This document shows positions 13,173 through 20,268 of a stretch of 27,490 nt of DNA, in pieces; positions within the stretch are counted from its first letter, which is position 1, and each line of letters begins with the position of its first letter. Source of the DNA: a virus. Under the pieces are notes generated by a model. It was given only the letters and a program-made list of their open reading frames with translations, searched no databases and was not told where the DNA came from. The DNA is taken from the IMG/VR virus record IMGVR_UViG_3300009636_000029, positions 1-27,490 of that record, one strand, 5' to 3'. Position numbers and translations under genes: made by a program.

Positions 13173-13943
13173 ATGCGCATTAAAATAGCGGCGGCACTCG
13201 CCATCGTTGGATTGCTTTTCGCGTTGCCTTTTGCCCCGCTGTCACTTGGCCCATTGCCTTCGATGGCGCAATCGCCGCCCGCGACGGTGACTCTGCCGAC
13301 AACTTATTGGGTGAATGCCGGCAGTGGCACGGTCACAATCACCTCAACATCCAATGTTTTGATCAATTATTATGCGTCCAACACATCCCCGACAAATTCG
13401 ACGGGGGGGACCACGATCAGTTTATCGGCGAACACGCCGTATTATCTGACCTCCGCGGTTCTCGTCTGGCTTCAAGGCAATTCGCCAAACACGCAAGTCA
13501 CGGTTTCGGCGACGAATCCAGGCGGTTTAGTCCCGAATTACAGCCCGCCAAGCCCGTATGGTCAATCTGGAACCGGTATATCTCAGCCGACTGGCGGTAG
13601 CGGCATCCTCGGCTGGTTGAGCGGGATCTATCAGACACTAACTGGAACGGCCACTGCTCCGCTGTCAGTGGCTAACTCCAATCCGGCGACGATCTACAGC
13701 TTCCAGCAGACAGTGACGCTCTCGGCTGTCGCTCTGCCATCGCAAGTCCTAGTCAACGGCATCGTCTTGACAGCTAAGGCGGCGAACACCGGCACGATTT
13801 ATATAGGCCCAAGCGGCGTCACGACAGGCAATGGCTACCCGCTCACAGCGGGGCAGTCCATATCCTACGCCGTCACCAATCTTTCCGCGATTTACATGAT
13901 CGGTTCGAATACGACCGACGTGCTCGCCTTCACGGGTAACTAA
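13173..13943 (+). CDS. secreted protein A of paralogous pair
   Basis: A 256-residue product starting at the ATG at 13173 (GGAG 8 bases upstream); a longer frame to 13116 adds 19 residues without signal character. It has a signal peptide (MRIKIAAALAIVGLLFALPF, cleavage probably after SMA). The mature N-terminal domain (about residues 30-125) is nearly the same as that of the gene at 15387: PATVTLPTTYWVNAGSGTVT, the Ser/Thr-rich strands that follow, and the shared VSATNPGGL. The C-terminal domain is different and Gly/Ser-rich with beta-strands. The domain looks like a small beta-sandwich; function not known. It is 3 bases from the next gene, so probably one operon. Confidence 0.7.
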   Translation: MRIKIAAALAIVGLLFALPFAPLSLGPLPSMAQSPPATVTLPTTYWVNAGSGTVTITSTSNVLINYYASNTSPTNSTGGTTISLSANTPYYLTSAVLVWLQGNSPNTQVTVSATNPGGLVPNYSPPSPYGQSGTGISQPTGGSGILGWLSGIYQTLTGTATAPLSVANSNPATIYSFQQTVTLSAVALPSQVLVNGIVLTAKAANTGTIYIGPSGVTTGNGYPLTAGQSISYAVTNLSAIYMIGSNTTDVLAFTGN

Positions 13944-13946
13944 GTC

Positions 13947-15164
13947 ATGAAGAAACTTCTCACGACCCTCGCGCTCGCCCTGTTTCCAGCATCCGCCTTC
14001 GCCAATCCGCCCGCTATTCCACCAAGTGCGCCTGTAACATCATCAGGTGTTAGATCGTTCGGGTATCAAATTGGCGCGGCGATTGGCGACAGCCTAATTG
14101 ATGGGGCCGCGAACGGAGCATCCCCTTACAATTTTTCGCTAGTTGACGCATTCGCCTTCCGCTCGCTGGGAGATTTTTCTGTCGCGGGGACGCGCACCGA
14201 TCAAATTCTCACTCAAGTGCCTTCGGCTTGCGCCGTTCGTCCAAATTTCATTCTCGCGGACGGGGGTGTAAACGATATTGGACAGAGCGTTTCGGAATCG
14301 ACTATCGAAGCCAATCAAATCGCGATTTGGAGCGCCATATCTGGTTGCGGCGCGCAGCCGATCGATTTGGGCTCGCCGCCAACTAATAATTCCGGCAACG
14401 TCGCGGGATACGTGCTAAATGAAACGTGGAGAAGACTATATACATGGAAACACGGAATTAAACACGTGGACGGCTATCGCTCACTAGCAAATAACACTGG
14501 TGCCTACCAAAGTGGCGTGAATGATGACGCCATTCATTGGAACACTGTCGGCGCGAATATTATAGGAGCTAATATAACAAGCGCTCTCCGAACGACTGCG
14601 CCTTATGCTCCACCGCTACTTGCTATGACGGATACAAGCTCGCAACAGATTGGCTTTATCGACAATGCTATTTCCTTCGGTGGCGCCGGTGGCACGTCAC
14701 TGCCGAGTGGATGGACGACCATAGGCGGCGGATGCGCTTCTTATTATGTGACAGCCGCCGCACCAAGTGACATTGGCACGGGCGGTCTCGGAAATTGGCT
14801 CCGATGCACGCTATCGGCGGCGGGCTCGAACGTTGGTTTCCACTATGCCTTGGGCTATTTACCAAGTCCGTTTGCCGTTGGGCATAGCATCGCGGTCGGT
14901 TTTTGTATTCGCTGGGTGGATGCATCGCAGTCACTCACAATCACCGCTGGTATAACCAAATTTGGAGGATTCACCACGATGTATCAGCAAAAAGGTGGGG
15001 CGACCGGAGAGAGCCAGTGCTGGTATGGACAGGGTGTTATTCCTTCTGGCGCGACACAGATAGACTTCGCGTTCGAGGCGACCGGAACGGGATATTTCGA
15101 GGTCGCCGCGCCTACAATGGTCGATCTCACCGTGCTTGGGCAATACCACTCGCTGTTGCCGTAG
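13947..15164 (+). CDS. secreted SGNH-type hydrolase
   Basis: A 405-residue protein with a signal peptide (MKKLLTTLALALFPASAFA, cleavage before NPP). The SGNH/GDSL hydrolase blocks can be placed: block I IGDSLIDG with Ser49; block II VAGTRTDQIL (Gly81); block III ADGGVNDIG with Asn109; block V DDAIHWN with Asp194 and His197. All four catalytic positions are present. The hydrolase part ends near residue 215. The remaining about 180 residues, Gly-rich and full of strands (GWTTIGGG, FGGFTTMYQQKGG, YFEVAAPTMVDL), look like a beta-sandwich or carbohydrate-binding module. It may deacetylate or cleave esters of an envelope polysaccharide; substrate is inference. It lies between two related secreted proteins. 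Confidence 0.85.
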   Translation: MKKLLTTLALALFPASAFANPPAIPPSAPVTSSGVRSFGYQIGAAIGDSLIDGAANGASPYNFSLVDAFAFRSLGDFSVAGTRTDQILTQVPSACAVRPNFILADGGVNDIGQSVSESTIEANQIAIWSAISGCGAQPIDLGSPPTNNSGNVAGYVLNETWRRLYTWKHGIKHVDGYRSLANNTGAYQSGVNDDAIHWNTVGANIIGANITSALRTTAPYAPPLLAMTDTSSQQIGFIDNAISFGGAGGTSLPSGWTTIGGGCASYYVTAAAPSDIGTGGLGNWLRCTLSAAGSNVGFHYALGYLPSPFAVGHSIAVGFCIRWVDASQSLTITAGITKFGGFTTMYQQKGGATGESQCWYGQGVIPSGATQIDFAFEATGTGYFEVAAPTMVDLTVLGQYHSLLP

Positions 15165-15386
15165 GCCGCTGCCGCGTAATCAGTGGGCGTTTTAGCGCGC
15201 GCTCTCCGGATTATGACCAATGCGAGCGCCGCTTTCTTACGAGTGGCGTTCGTCTTTCTGTGATTATCATCATGCTCGGATGATTCCGGAGAAGCGAATA
15301 TGACTTCTCACCGCGTTTTTGTCTGTGTCACTCTCCAGAGCGTCGTGATAATTTGCGCGTGATGGTTTTCCAATTCCCGGAGACGA

Positions 15387-16163
15387 ATGATGCTCAAGCA
15401 GTTAAAAATGGTAGCCCTGGCGCTCGCCGTGGCTTTCGCGTTCATCGTGGTGCCGGTCGCTTCGATGGCACAGCAGCAGCCCGTCTTCGTGACTTTGCCG
15501 ACCACCTACTGGCTTCTCGCCGGTAGCGGGACGATAACGATCACCTCGACAGCCAACATCACCTTGGAATACGTCGCGTCCAACACGCCGCCGGTGCCAG
15601 GAACCGCCAATACATCGGTCAGCCTGACAGCCAATGTCCCCTTCAATCTCACATCAGCGACGCTTATCTGGATTCAGGGCGCCGTGGCGAATACGCAGGT
15701 GTCGGTCTCGGCGACCAATCCCGGCGGACTGACGCCGAGCCAGACTTTCAACGGTATCGCCATAACAGCGGCGCAAGGCGCTCCCGGCGCGGCAAACTCG
15801 CCGTGGCCAGTGGCTACAAGCGCTTACCCCGTCGCTGCGACACCGATCACCGGCAATTCTTCTGGAACCACGGGCGCGGTCGTCGGAACCCTCGCGGGCG
15901 CCGCCGCTAAAACCACGTATATTTGCGGCTTTGACGTGTCCGCCATCGGTGGCACGGCCGCAATCGGCCCGATAACGGTCGCCGGGACGGTTGGCGGATC
16001 GCTGGTGTATCAGATGTCGTCCAGCGCGGCGGGTCTCACGCTATCGCGTTCATTCAATCCGTGCGTGCCGGCGAGCGCGGTTGCGACGGCGATCACGATC
16101 ACGACCACCGCCGATGGCACCGCATCGGCTGTCGATGTGAATAGCTGGGGCTACCAACAATAA
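15387..16163 (+). CDS. secreted protein B of paralogous pair
   Basis: A 258-residue product with a signal peptide (MMLKQLKMVALALAVAFAFI, cleavage after SMA). Its N-terminal domain is a close paralogue of the protein from 13173: VTLPTTYWLLAGSGTITITS, VASNTPPVPGT, LTSATLIWIQG and VSATNPGGL. The C-terminal part is different (EST-like run TAAQGAPGAANSPWPVA and GFDVSAIGGTAAIGPI), with a Cys pair. The gene has GGAG about 6 bases upstream and ends before the terminator at 16188. The 222 bases between it and the SGNH gene hold no clear gene or promoter. Confidence 0.7.
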   Translation: MMLKQLKMVALALAVAFAFIVVPVASMAQQQPVFVTLPTTYWLLAGSGTITITSTANITLEYVASNTPPVPGTANTSVSLTANVPFNLTSATLIWIQGAVANTQVSVSATNPGGLTPSQTFNGIAITAAQGAPGAANSPWPVATSAYPVAATPITGNSSGTTGAVVGTLAGAAAKTTYICGFDVSAIGGTAAIGPITVAGTVGGSLVYQMSSSAAGLTLSRSFNPCVPASAVATAITITTTADGTASAVDVNSWGYQQ

Positions 16164-16187
16164 GCATCGATCTCAGCTTGAGAATTT

Positions 16188-16221
16188 GCCCGCGCGCTGG
16201 AAATGGCGCGCGGGCTTTTTT
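16188..16221 (+). terminator. intrinsic terminator of secreted-protein operon
   Basis: GCCCGCGCGC (16188-16197), loop TGGAAATG, GCGCGCGGGC (16206-16215), then six T. A perfect 10-bp stem. Confidence 0.92.
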
Positions 16222-16226
16222 GGCAG

Positions 16227-16266
16227 GCGCAATAAGTTTGCTCGCCGTAACTTATTGCGCTATAAA
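16227..16266 (+). promoter_or_regulatory. promoter with 12-bp perfect inverted repeat
   Basis: GCGCAATAAGTT 16227-16238 and AACTTATTGCGC 16249-16260 are perfect inverted arms around 10 bases. TTGCTC 16238-16243, 17 bases, TATAAA 16261-16266 form a strong -35/-10 pair whose spacer contains the right arm. The predicted start of transcription is near 16273, the ATG itself, so the mRNA may be leaderless. A repressor dyad is likely. Confidence 0.65.
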
Positions 16267-16272
16267 CTGGTC

Positions 16273-16539
16273 ATGGCAAAACGATCTCACGAAGATTCCA
16301 AAGAAAAACCCTCAGGCAAGGCGTTCCTGCCGCCTCGGCAATTGTTTGTGAACATCGATACTCCGGTGTCAGCGCCGGTTAAGGCGCTGGTCATGTCCGC
16401 GAAAGTTGAAAAAGCCAAGACTGTTTTGGCGAAGGCCAAAATCAAGCGCGGGCCAAAAAAGGGAACTGGCGGACGGCCGCCAAAAGACGGCCCTGTGGCC
16501 AAAAGGACTCAGCAATGGCGCAAAAAGAAGGATTCTTAA
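16273..16539 (+). CDS. small Lys-rich protein with GRPxK tail
   Basis: An 88-residue basic product beginning MAKRSHEDSKEKPSGKAFLP; a Pro/Lys-rich end with GRPPKDGPVAKRTQQWRKK. The same tail, GRPxKxGPVxKRTxxxR, closes the next gene, which suggests a DNA- or RNA-binding module. The start is set by the strong promoter immediately upstream; a longer frame reading through the terminator is ruled out. Confidence 0.65.
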   Translation: MAKRSHEDSKEKPSGKAFLPPRQLFVNIDTPVSAPVKALVMSAKVEKAKTVLAKAKIKRGPKKGTGGRPPKDGPVAKRTQQWRKKKDS

Positions 16540-16540
16540 A

Positions 16541-16984
16541 ATGGGAATTGTTTATTTTGTAACGGACATCGATGATCTTTTGCCGATAAAAATAGGATTT
16601 ACAACTGGCACGGCAGATGAAAGGCTGTCTTCTTTGCAAACCGGTTCGCCGGTAAAGCTGAAATGCGTGGCAGAAGTTGAAGTGTTTGGCTACGCCTCTG
16701 AATTGCATATTCATCGAGTCCTATCCAATCATCGCTTGCATGGCGAATGGTTCGCCCGCGCGGATCGCGTGTTGGAAATGCTCGCGGCCGCTCAGTCTGG
16801 AAAATTAAAAGAAGCGTTTGATTTGATTGGATTGAATAATCCGTGGGACGTTGGCGATTCATCCAACATCGTTGAATTTGATATTGCGAGAAGCCGTCGA
16901 GGTCGCCCGAAGAAGGCCGGCCCAGTTTCAAAGCGGACGGAATTCCGGCGAAGGGAGAAGGGCAAACGTAATGGCGATCAGTGA
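16541..16984 (+). CDS. T5orf172/MUG113-like GIY-YIG nuclease domain with GRPKK tail
   Basis: A 147-residue product. Residues 1-72 resemble the GIY-YIG-type T5orf172/MUG113 domain: GIVYFV, then LPIKIGFTTGTADERLSSLQ, VAEVEVFGYASELHIHRVLS and HGEWF. The family is present in phage nucleases and bacterial defence or accessory proteins. The end GRPKKAGPVSKRTEFRR is shared with the preceding gene. The start ATG lies one base after the upstream stop, and its last 14 bases overlap the next gene's start. Function and target unknown. Confidence 0.75.
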   Translation: MGIVYFVTDIDDLLPIKIGFTTGTADERLSSLQTGSPVKLKCVAEVEVFGYASELHIHRVLSNHRLHGEWFARADRVLEMLAAAQSGKLKEAFDLIGLNNPWDVGDSSNIVEFDIARSRRGRPKKAGPVSKRTEFRRREKGKRNGDQ

Positions 16985-17249
16985 AAAAGTGAATCAAGTG
17001 ACCGATGCCATCCTTCCAGCGTTCGATCATATCAAAGACGCGGAATATCGGCGCACGATCGCCGGCTGCTGGGCTAGAGCGGCCATCAAGGCGATGCTCG
17101 ATCCGACCAAGGACATGATGCGAGCCGGATTCGAGTTCCATCCCGACAAGCATTTGCGTATGTTTGAAGGTGACGCGCCGTTATCGGACGCGGATCGGGC
17201 TGTCATGCGGACCATATGGAATGCAATGGTCGAGGAGATGTTGAAATGA
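16971..17249 (+). CDS. small helical phage protein, unknown
   Basis: A 92-residue helical product, MAISEKVNQVTDAILPAFDH and so on, ending in RAVMRTIWNAMVEEMLK. GGGAGAAGGG lies upstream of the ATG inside the preceding gene; the stop overlaps the next ATG (ATGA). No recognised motif. Confidence 0.65.
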   Translation: MAISEKVNQVTDAILPAFDHIKDAEYRRTIAGCWARAAIKAMLDPTKDMMRAGFEFHPDKHLRMFEGDAPLSDADRAVMRTIWNAMVEEMLK

Positions 17250-17443
17250 CCGAGACAACAGTTAATTTTGGCTATGGCCCGCGGCGCATTATCACCCATG
17301 ATGGTCGTCCGGTTATCGCCTTCGACTTCAAAGCAGGACAGACGATCCGCGTATCGGAAAACAACGATGGAGATTTCATGCTGGAGCCTATTGAGAACCG
17401 TGCGATGCGCCGCGCGCGGGCAAAAAAGGAAAGAAAATGTTGA
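17246..17443 (+). CDS. small phage protein, unknown
   Basis: A 65-residue product, MTETTVNFGYGPRRIITHDG and following, with a strand-rich middle (VIAFDFKAGQTIRVSE) and a basic end (NRAMRRARAKKERKC). It starts in an ATGA overlap and its stop overlaps the next start by 7 bases. Function unknown. Confidence 0.6.
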   Translation: MTETTVNFGYGPRRIITHDGRPVIAFDFKAGQTIRVSENNDGDFMLEPIENRAMRRARAKKERKC

Positions 17444-17913
17444 AAATCATCGTTTATATCATCGCTACGTTGTTCGCTCTCGCCGGATCTGCCATGGCGA
17501 ATCCAATTAAGCTCACCACCATGCAGGCATATTCAGTCCTAAGCGGCATAAACCAAATCAATGGTGGATATGATGAGTCAGTGACGAAAGATGGCAAAGA
17601 GGTCGCGCTCCATCGTTCGTTCGTGTTCGCGCCGAACGTTCGTATCGCACTGGCAGTGAATGCTTCGAAGCTCACCGACGCCATCGCGCCGGCGCAAAAA
17701 GCCGTTAAGGCCGCCAATCAGATAGTCGCGGCGAAGGACGGGAAGATCGATCCGGAGGCGCGCAAGGCGCTGGACGCGGAAATTGAGAAAATCAGCAACG
17801 AGATCATCGAAGTCGATCTGACGCCGATCTCAGAAAGCGATCTGGCGCTTGATAAAAACATGCAAATAAACGCCGCGACAATTCAATTGCTACTGCCGAT
17901 CCTCAATCATTGA
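17437..17913 (+). CDS. secreted protein, unknown
   Basis: A 158-residue product with a signal peptide (MLKIIVYIIATLFALAGSAM, cleavage after AMA). The mature part is acidic-to-neutral and helical (ALDAEIEKISNEIIEVDL), ending in DLALDKNMQINAATIQLLLP. It is the last gene of the 16273-17913 operon and precedes the terminator at 18023. A third envelope-targeted product of the island. Function not recognised. Confidence 0.7.
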   Translation: MLKIIVYIIATLFALAGSAMANPIKLTTMQAYSVLSGINQINGGYDESVTKDGKEVALHRSFVFAPNVRIALAVNASKLTDAIAPAQKAVKAANQIVAAKDGKIDPEARKALDAEIEKISNEIIEVDLTPISESDLALDKNMQINAATIQLLLPILNH

Positions 17914-18022
17914 ACGGCCGCATCGGTTGACGCCGATCCGAGTTCGTGAAAGGATAGGTCTTCGCAGCGAGATTGCTCTTGCTTCGTAGCCCTCCTTGGG
18001 CGTTCCTCCCAGAACCGACTTG

Positions 18023-18056
18023 ACCCGTGGCCAGAAATGGCGCACGGGTTTCTTTT
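18023..18056 (+). terminator. intrinsic terminator just before next gene
   Basis: ACCCGTGGCCA (18023-18033), loop GAAA, TGGC-G-CACGGGT, then TTCTTTT. An 11-bp stem with one bulge and a GNRA loop. Its sequence recalls the terminator at 16188 (GAAATGGCGC shared). Only 13 bases separate its T-run from the ATG at 18070. Confidence 0.85.
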
Positions 18057-18069
18057 GGGGAGAAACGCT

Positions 18070-18381
18070 ATGCCTTACGCTGATCCGATTATTGACCGTC
18101 AAAAGACGATGGAGCGTCTCCGCCGTTTGCGCGCTGAAAATCCAGGTTACTCAAGCGCAAAAAATGCAGCATGGAAGGCGAAGAACCGACCAAAATATCT
18201 CGCTCATAAGCGCGTTGAGAATGCCATAAAAACCGGGAAGCTCCAGCGCCGACCATGCGAAGTTTGCGGCGCTGAGCGGGCGCACGCACATCACGACGAT
18301 TATTCTAAGCCTCTCGATGTAAACTGGCTCTGTGCCGCCCATCATCGCGAGCGGCACAGGCTTATGTGCCTGCCTGATTAG
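18070..18381 (+). CDS. HNH-like or zinc-ribbon phage protein
   Basis: A 103-residue product. The N-terminal half is basic (LRRLRAENPGYSSAKNAAWK). The C-terminal half has a Cys-x2-Cys pair, PCEVCGAE, followed by HAHHDDYSKPLDVNWLCAAH and HRERHRLM. This pattern is common in phages as a small HNH-type or zinc-binding protein. It starts at the ATG at 18070 with GGGGAG about 8 bases upstream, directly after the terminator, so its transcription may be set by read-through. Confidence 0.75.
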   Translation: MPYADPIIDRQKTMERLRRLRAENPGYSSAKNAAWKAKNRPKYLAHKRVENAIKTGKLQRRPCEVCGAERAHAHHDDYSKPLDVNWLCAAHHRERHRLMCLPD

Positions 18382-18403
18382 GCGTCAAAGCGATTTCGCC
18401 AGA

Positions 18404-18637
18404 TTACGCATGGCCCTTGGACTTGGGCTCTGGAGCAGTAGCCGATCGCTCAAGCTCATCGACGCGAGCGGTCATTTTGGCAACGCGCTCACTTATTTCT
18501 TTGACAACGCCGAGAGTGGTGTCGTGGTGCATGTCAATATCCTCGCGAAATTTTTCCATCTCCGCTTTGTGCGGGTGATCCTTCGCCTCAAGCGTCTGCA
18601 CGCGCCTAACGAGTTCATTATGCGTCACCATGATCAT
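18404..18637 (-). CDS. small coiled-coil protein, unknown
   Basis: A 77-residue product rich in Glu and Lys with heptad-like spacing (RRVQTLEAKDHPHKAEMEKF, then VKEISERVAKMTARVDELER). Coupled to the upstream gene by an ATGA (18634-18637); an inner Met at 18631 is an alternative start. No recognised function. Confidence 0.6.
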   Translation of the reverse strand: MIMVTHNELVRRVQTLEAKDHPHKAEMEKFREDIDMHHDTTLGVVKEISERVAKMTARVDELERSATAPEPKSKGHA

Positions 18638-19002
18638 TCTCCAGTTTGGCGGCGGCTCGCCGCTCGATCAACTCGCGAAGCGTTAAATTTACGCCCCTTC
18701 GATTTCTTGAATTGCTCCGGTGTCAGTACCGTGAGAAGAACACCATCCGAAAATATGAAAACGCCTTCGCTGCTTTTCAGATGCGTCGCCCCGGCGTCGG
18801 CCGCTTCGGCGCACCTCGCCTCGATTTCCCATCTCGTCAAATTGACTATGCCGGGCGTGGTGTCGTCAAGCCATTGCAGGAATAGCCCATCGTTTTTTGA
18901 GTCGCGCGGGAATTCTTTGCTGTAACGTGCGCGGATGGCATTGACGTCGATTCCTTTGACACGCTCCAAATAACGAAGGATGGCGTGCGCCGTCAGTCTC
19001 AT
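18634..19002 (-). CDS. phage protein, unknown (DUF4258-like)
   Basis: A 122-residue product with AHAILRYLERVKGIDV at the start, a basic middle, and VFIFSDGVLLTVLTPEQF near the end. The order of a His-containing helix and a terminal V-x-TVL strand recalls DUF4258-type small proteins, which include toxin-like relatives; this is tentative. Next to a J-domain gene in the leftward cluster. Confidence 0.6.
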   Translation of the reverse strand: MRLTAHAILRYLERVKGIDVNAIRARYSKEFPRDSKNDGLFLQWLDDTTPGIVNLTRWEIEARCAEAADAGATHLKSSEGVFIFSDGVLLTVLTPEQFKKSKGRKFNASRVDRAASRRQTGE

Positions 19003-19015
19003 TGAGCACGCCTTT

Positions 19016-19642
19016 CTACGTAGAAGTAGAATAGTAGAAAACTACCGGCGAGATAGTTTGAGGCGGCTCATAGTCGAATCCGTGCTCATTGGCGATTTCG
19101 ATAGCGCGATCTAGCACAGAGAGATCCTTTGACGATCTTTCAATCAAGTCGGCTAGTTTATGATTCTCAGCCTCGATCATCGCACCCAGACGATTCGGCT
19201 TGTCGTCAACGCCGTGGAATAGCTGGACAAGGGTCTCCTTTTTTTTGAGTATCGATTTTATGTCTTCGATTTTTTTCAGCGCGGCCTGACGCTGCCCCCG
19301 CAATGATGCCTTGACGCCGCCCAATAGATCGACGCTCGCATATGGCAAGCCTCTGGCATCGACCTGGGCGAGCTGCTGCGCCAGCGCGGCGAAGACGGCG
19401 GACATGGCTCTCATGTCAATTTGATCGCCTTGCAAATCTTCGATCCGGCCGGTGCGGTCATAGCGCTCTCGCCGCTCGCGATCATGCAGCGTGTCGTACG
19501 CCTGTTTCACGAGCGCAAATGATTGCGTTGTCCCGCCGTGATCGGGATGCGCGCCATTCTTGGCTTTCGCTCGATAGGCGGATTTCACCTCTTCCGGTGA
19601 TGCGTCGCGTGGAACACCGAGGATTTCGTAAAGATCGGTCAT
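19016..19642 (-). CDS. J-domain (DnaJ-like) protein
   Basis: A 208-residue product. Residues 1-70 form a J domain with YEILGVPRDASPEEVKSAYR, HPD at 32-34 (AHPDHGG) and ALVKQAYDTLHDRERRERYD. The J domain binds Hsp70 (DnaK) and stimulates its ATPase. The rest (about 75-208) is a helical extension with no zinc finger or Gly/Phe region, so it is not a full DnaJ. Such single-J proteins occur in some phages and may direct host DnaK to a phage client; here the client is unknown. Start overlaps the upstream gene's stop. Confidence 0.85.
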   Translation of the reverse strand: MTDLYEILGVPRDASPEEVKSAYRAKAKNGAHPDHGGTTQSFALVKQAYDTLHDRERRERYDRTGRIEDLQGDQIDMRAMSAVFAALAQQLAQVDARGLPYASVDLLGGVKASLRGQRQAALKKIEDIKSILKKKETLVQLFHGVDDKPNRLGAMIEAENHKLADLIERSSKDLSVLDRAIEIANEHGFDYEPPQTISPVVFYYSTST

Positions 19643-19896
19643 TTTTCCTCCGTGGCGGATTTGAATGAGATTCTTTCAAATTGCGTGCGTTCCGCAAACC
19701 ACAGTTTGTCATCGACAGTTCTGACTAATCGCCACCCGGCGATTTTTGCCCTAGTTATCTCCTCATCCCTGATGCAAATCTTGCCGAAAGCAACGGGATG
19801 GCCGGATATGCTAATTATGTTGCCATTGGCATCTACCGTTCCAGCGTCATCGGATATTTGCGGAACTCTACCGTTCCATATTTTGGTGTCCATCAT
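19639..19896 (-). CDS. small phage protein, unknown
   Basis: An 85-residue product, beta-rich in the middle (SISGHPVAFGKICIRDEE and following), ending in SATEEK. Its 3' end carries the Shine-Dalgarno of the J-domain gene. An inner Met at 19893 is an alternative start; the ATGA overlap with the upstream gene suggests 19896. Confidence 0.55.
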   Translation of the reverse strand: MMDTKIWNGRVPQISDDAGTVDANGNIISISGHPVAFGKICIRDEEITRAKIAGWRLVRTVDDKLWFAERTQFERISFKSATEEK

Positions 19897-20069
19897 TTTT
19901 CCTCCGTGGCAGTTTTAGCTTGCTCGCGCTTCTTGCGCTGCTCGCGCCAGTAATAAGTGGAGCGCGGAACTCCTGCGTCGTCCCAAGGCATTGTCGTCGT
20001 GAACTTTTTTGGGCGCCCGACCGGACGCTTCTTGGGTGCGATCTGAGGTTTCTTTGGCACCTTGGTCAT
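19893..20069 (-). CDS. small basic protein with GRPKK motif
   Basis: A 58-residue basic product, MTKVPKKPQIAPKKRPVGRP and on, with GVPRSTYYWREQRKKREQA. Start at ATG 20069, with GAGGG 6 bases upstream; a GTG at 20126 adds 19 less likely residues that overlap the regulatory element. The GRPKK stretch followed by a short helix-turn-helix-like SxSTYYWR recalls a DNA-binding leader peptide. It ends KTATEEK, as does the next gene. Confidence 0.5.
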   Translation of the reverse strand: MTKVPKKPQIAPKKRPVGRPKKFTTTMPWDDAGVPRSTYYWREQRKKREQAKTATEEK

Positions 20070-20119
20070 GCTGTCCCTCGCAATGTCGTCGGCACTCCCA
20101 TGCTCACACCTCGACCCTA

Positions 20120-20144
20120 GTTTCACGTAAATTAAATCTAACAG
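20120..20144 (-). promoter_or_regulatory. repeated upstream element (copy 2)
   Basis: Read leftward: CTGTTAGATTTAATTTA then CGTGAAAC, 24 of 25 positions readable as the same element as 2948-2974 with a one-base shift. It precedes the leftward cluster 18404-20069. It is likely a shared promoter/operator. Confidence 0.5.
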
Positions 20145-20268
20145 TCGACAGGTCTAATTGCTAGGGGTTTTTATCCAAATCTTAGCCGTCTTTGTTTTTA
20201 TAGCGAAAACCTGTATGTTTGCGCGGTTCCCTTGCGTCATCGTCTCTCTTGCTCGTAATAATGGGCCA

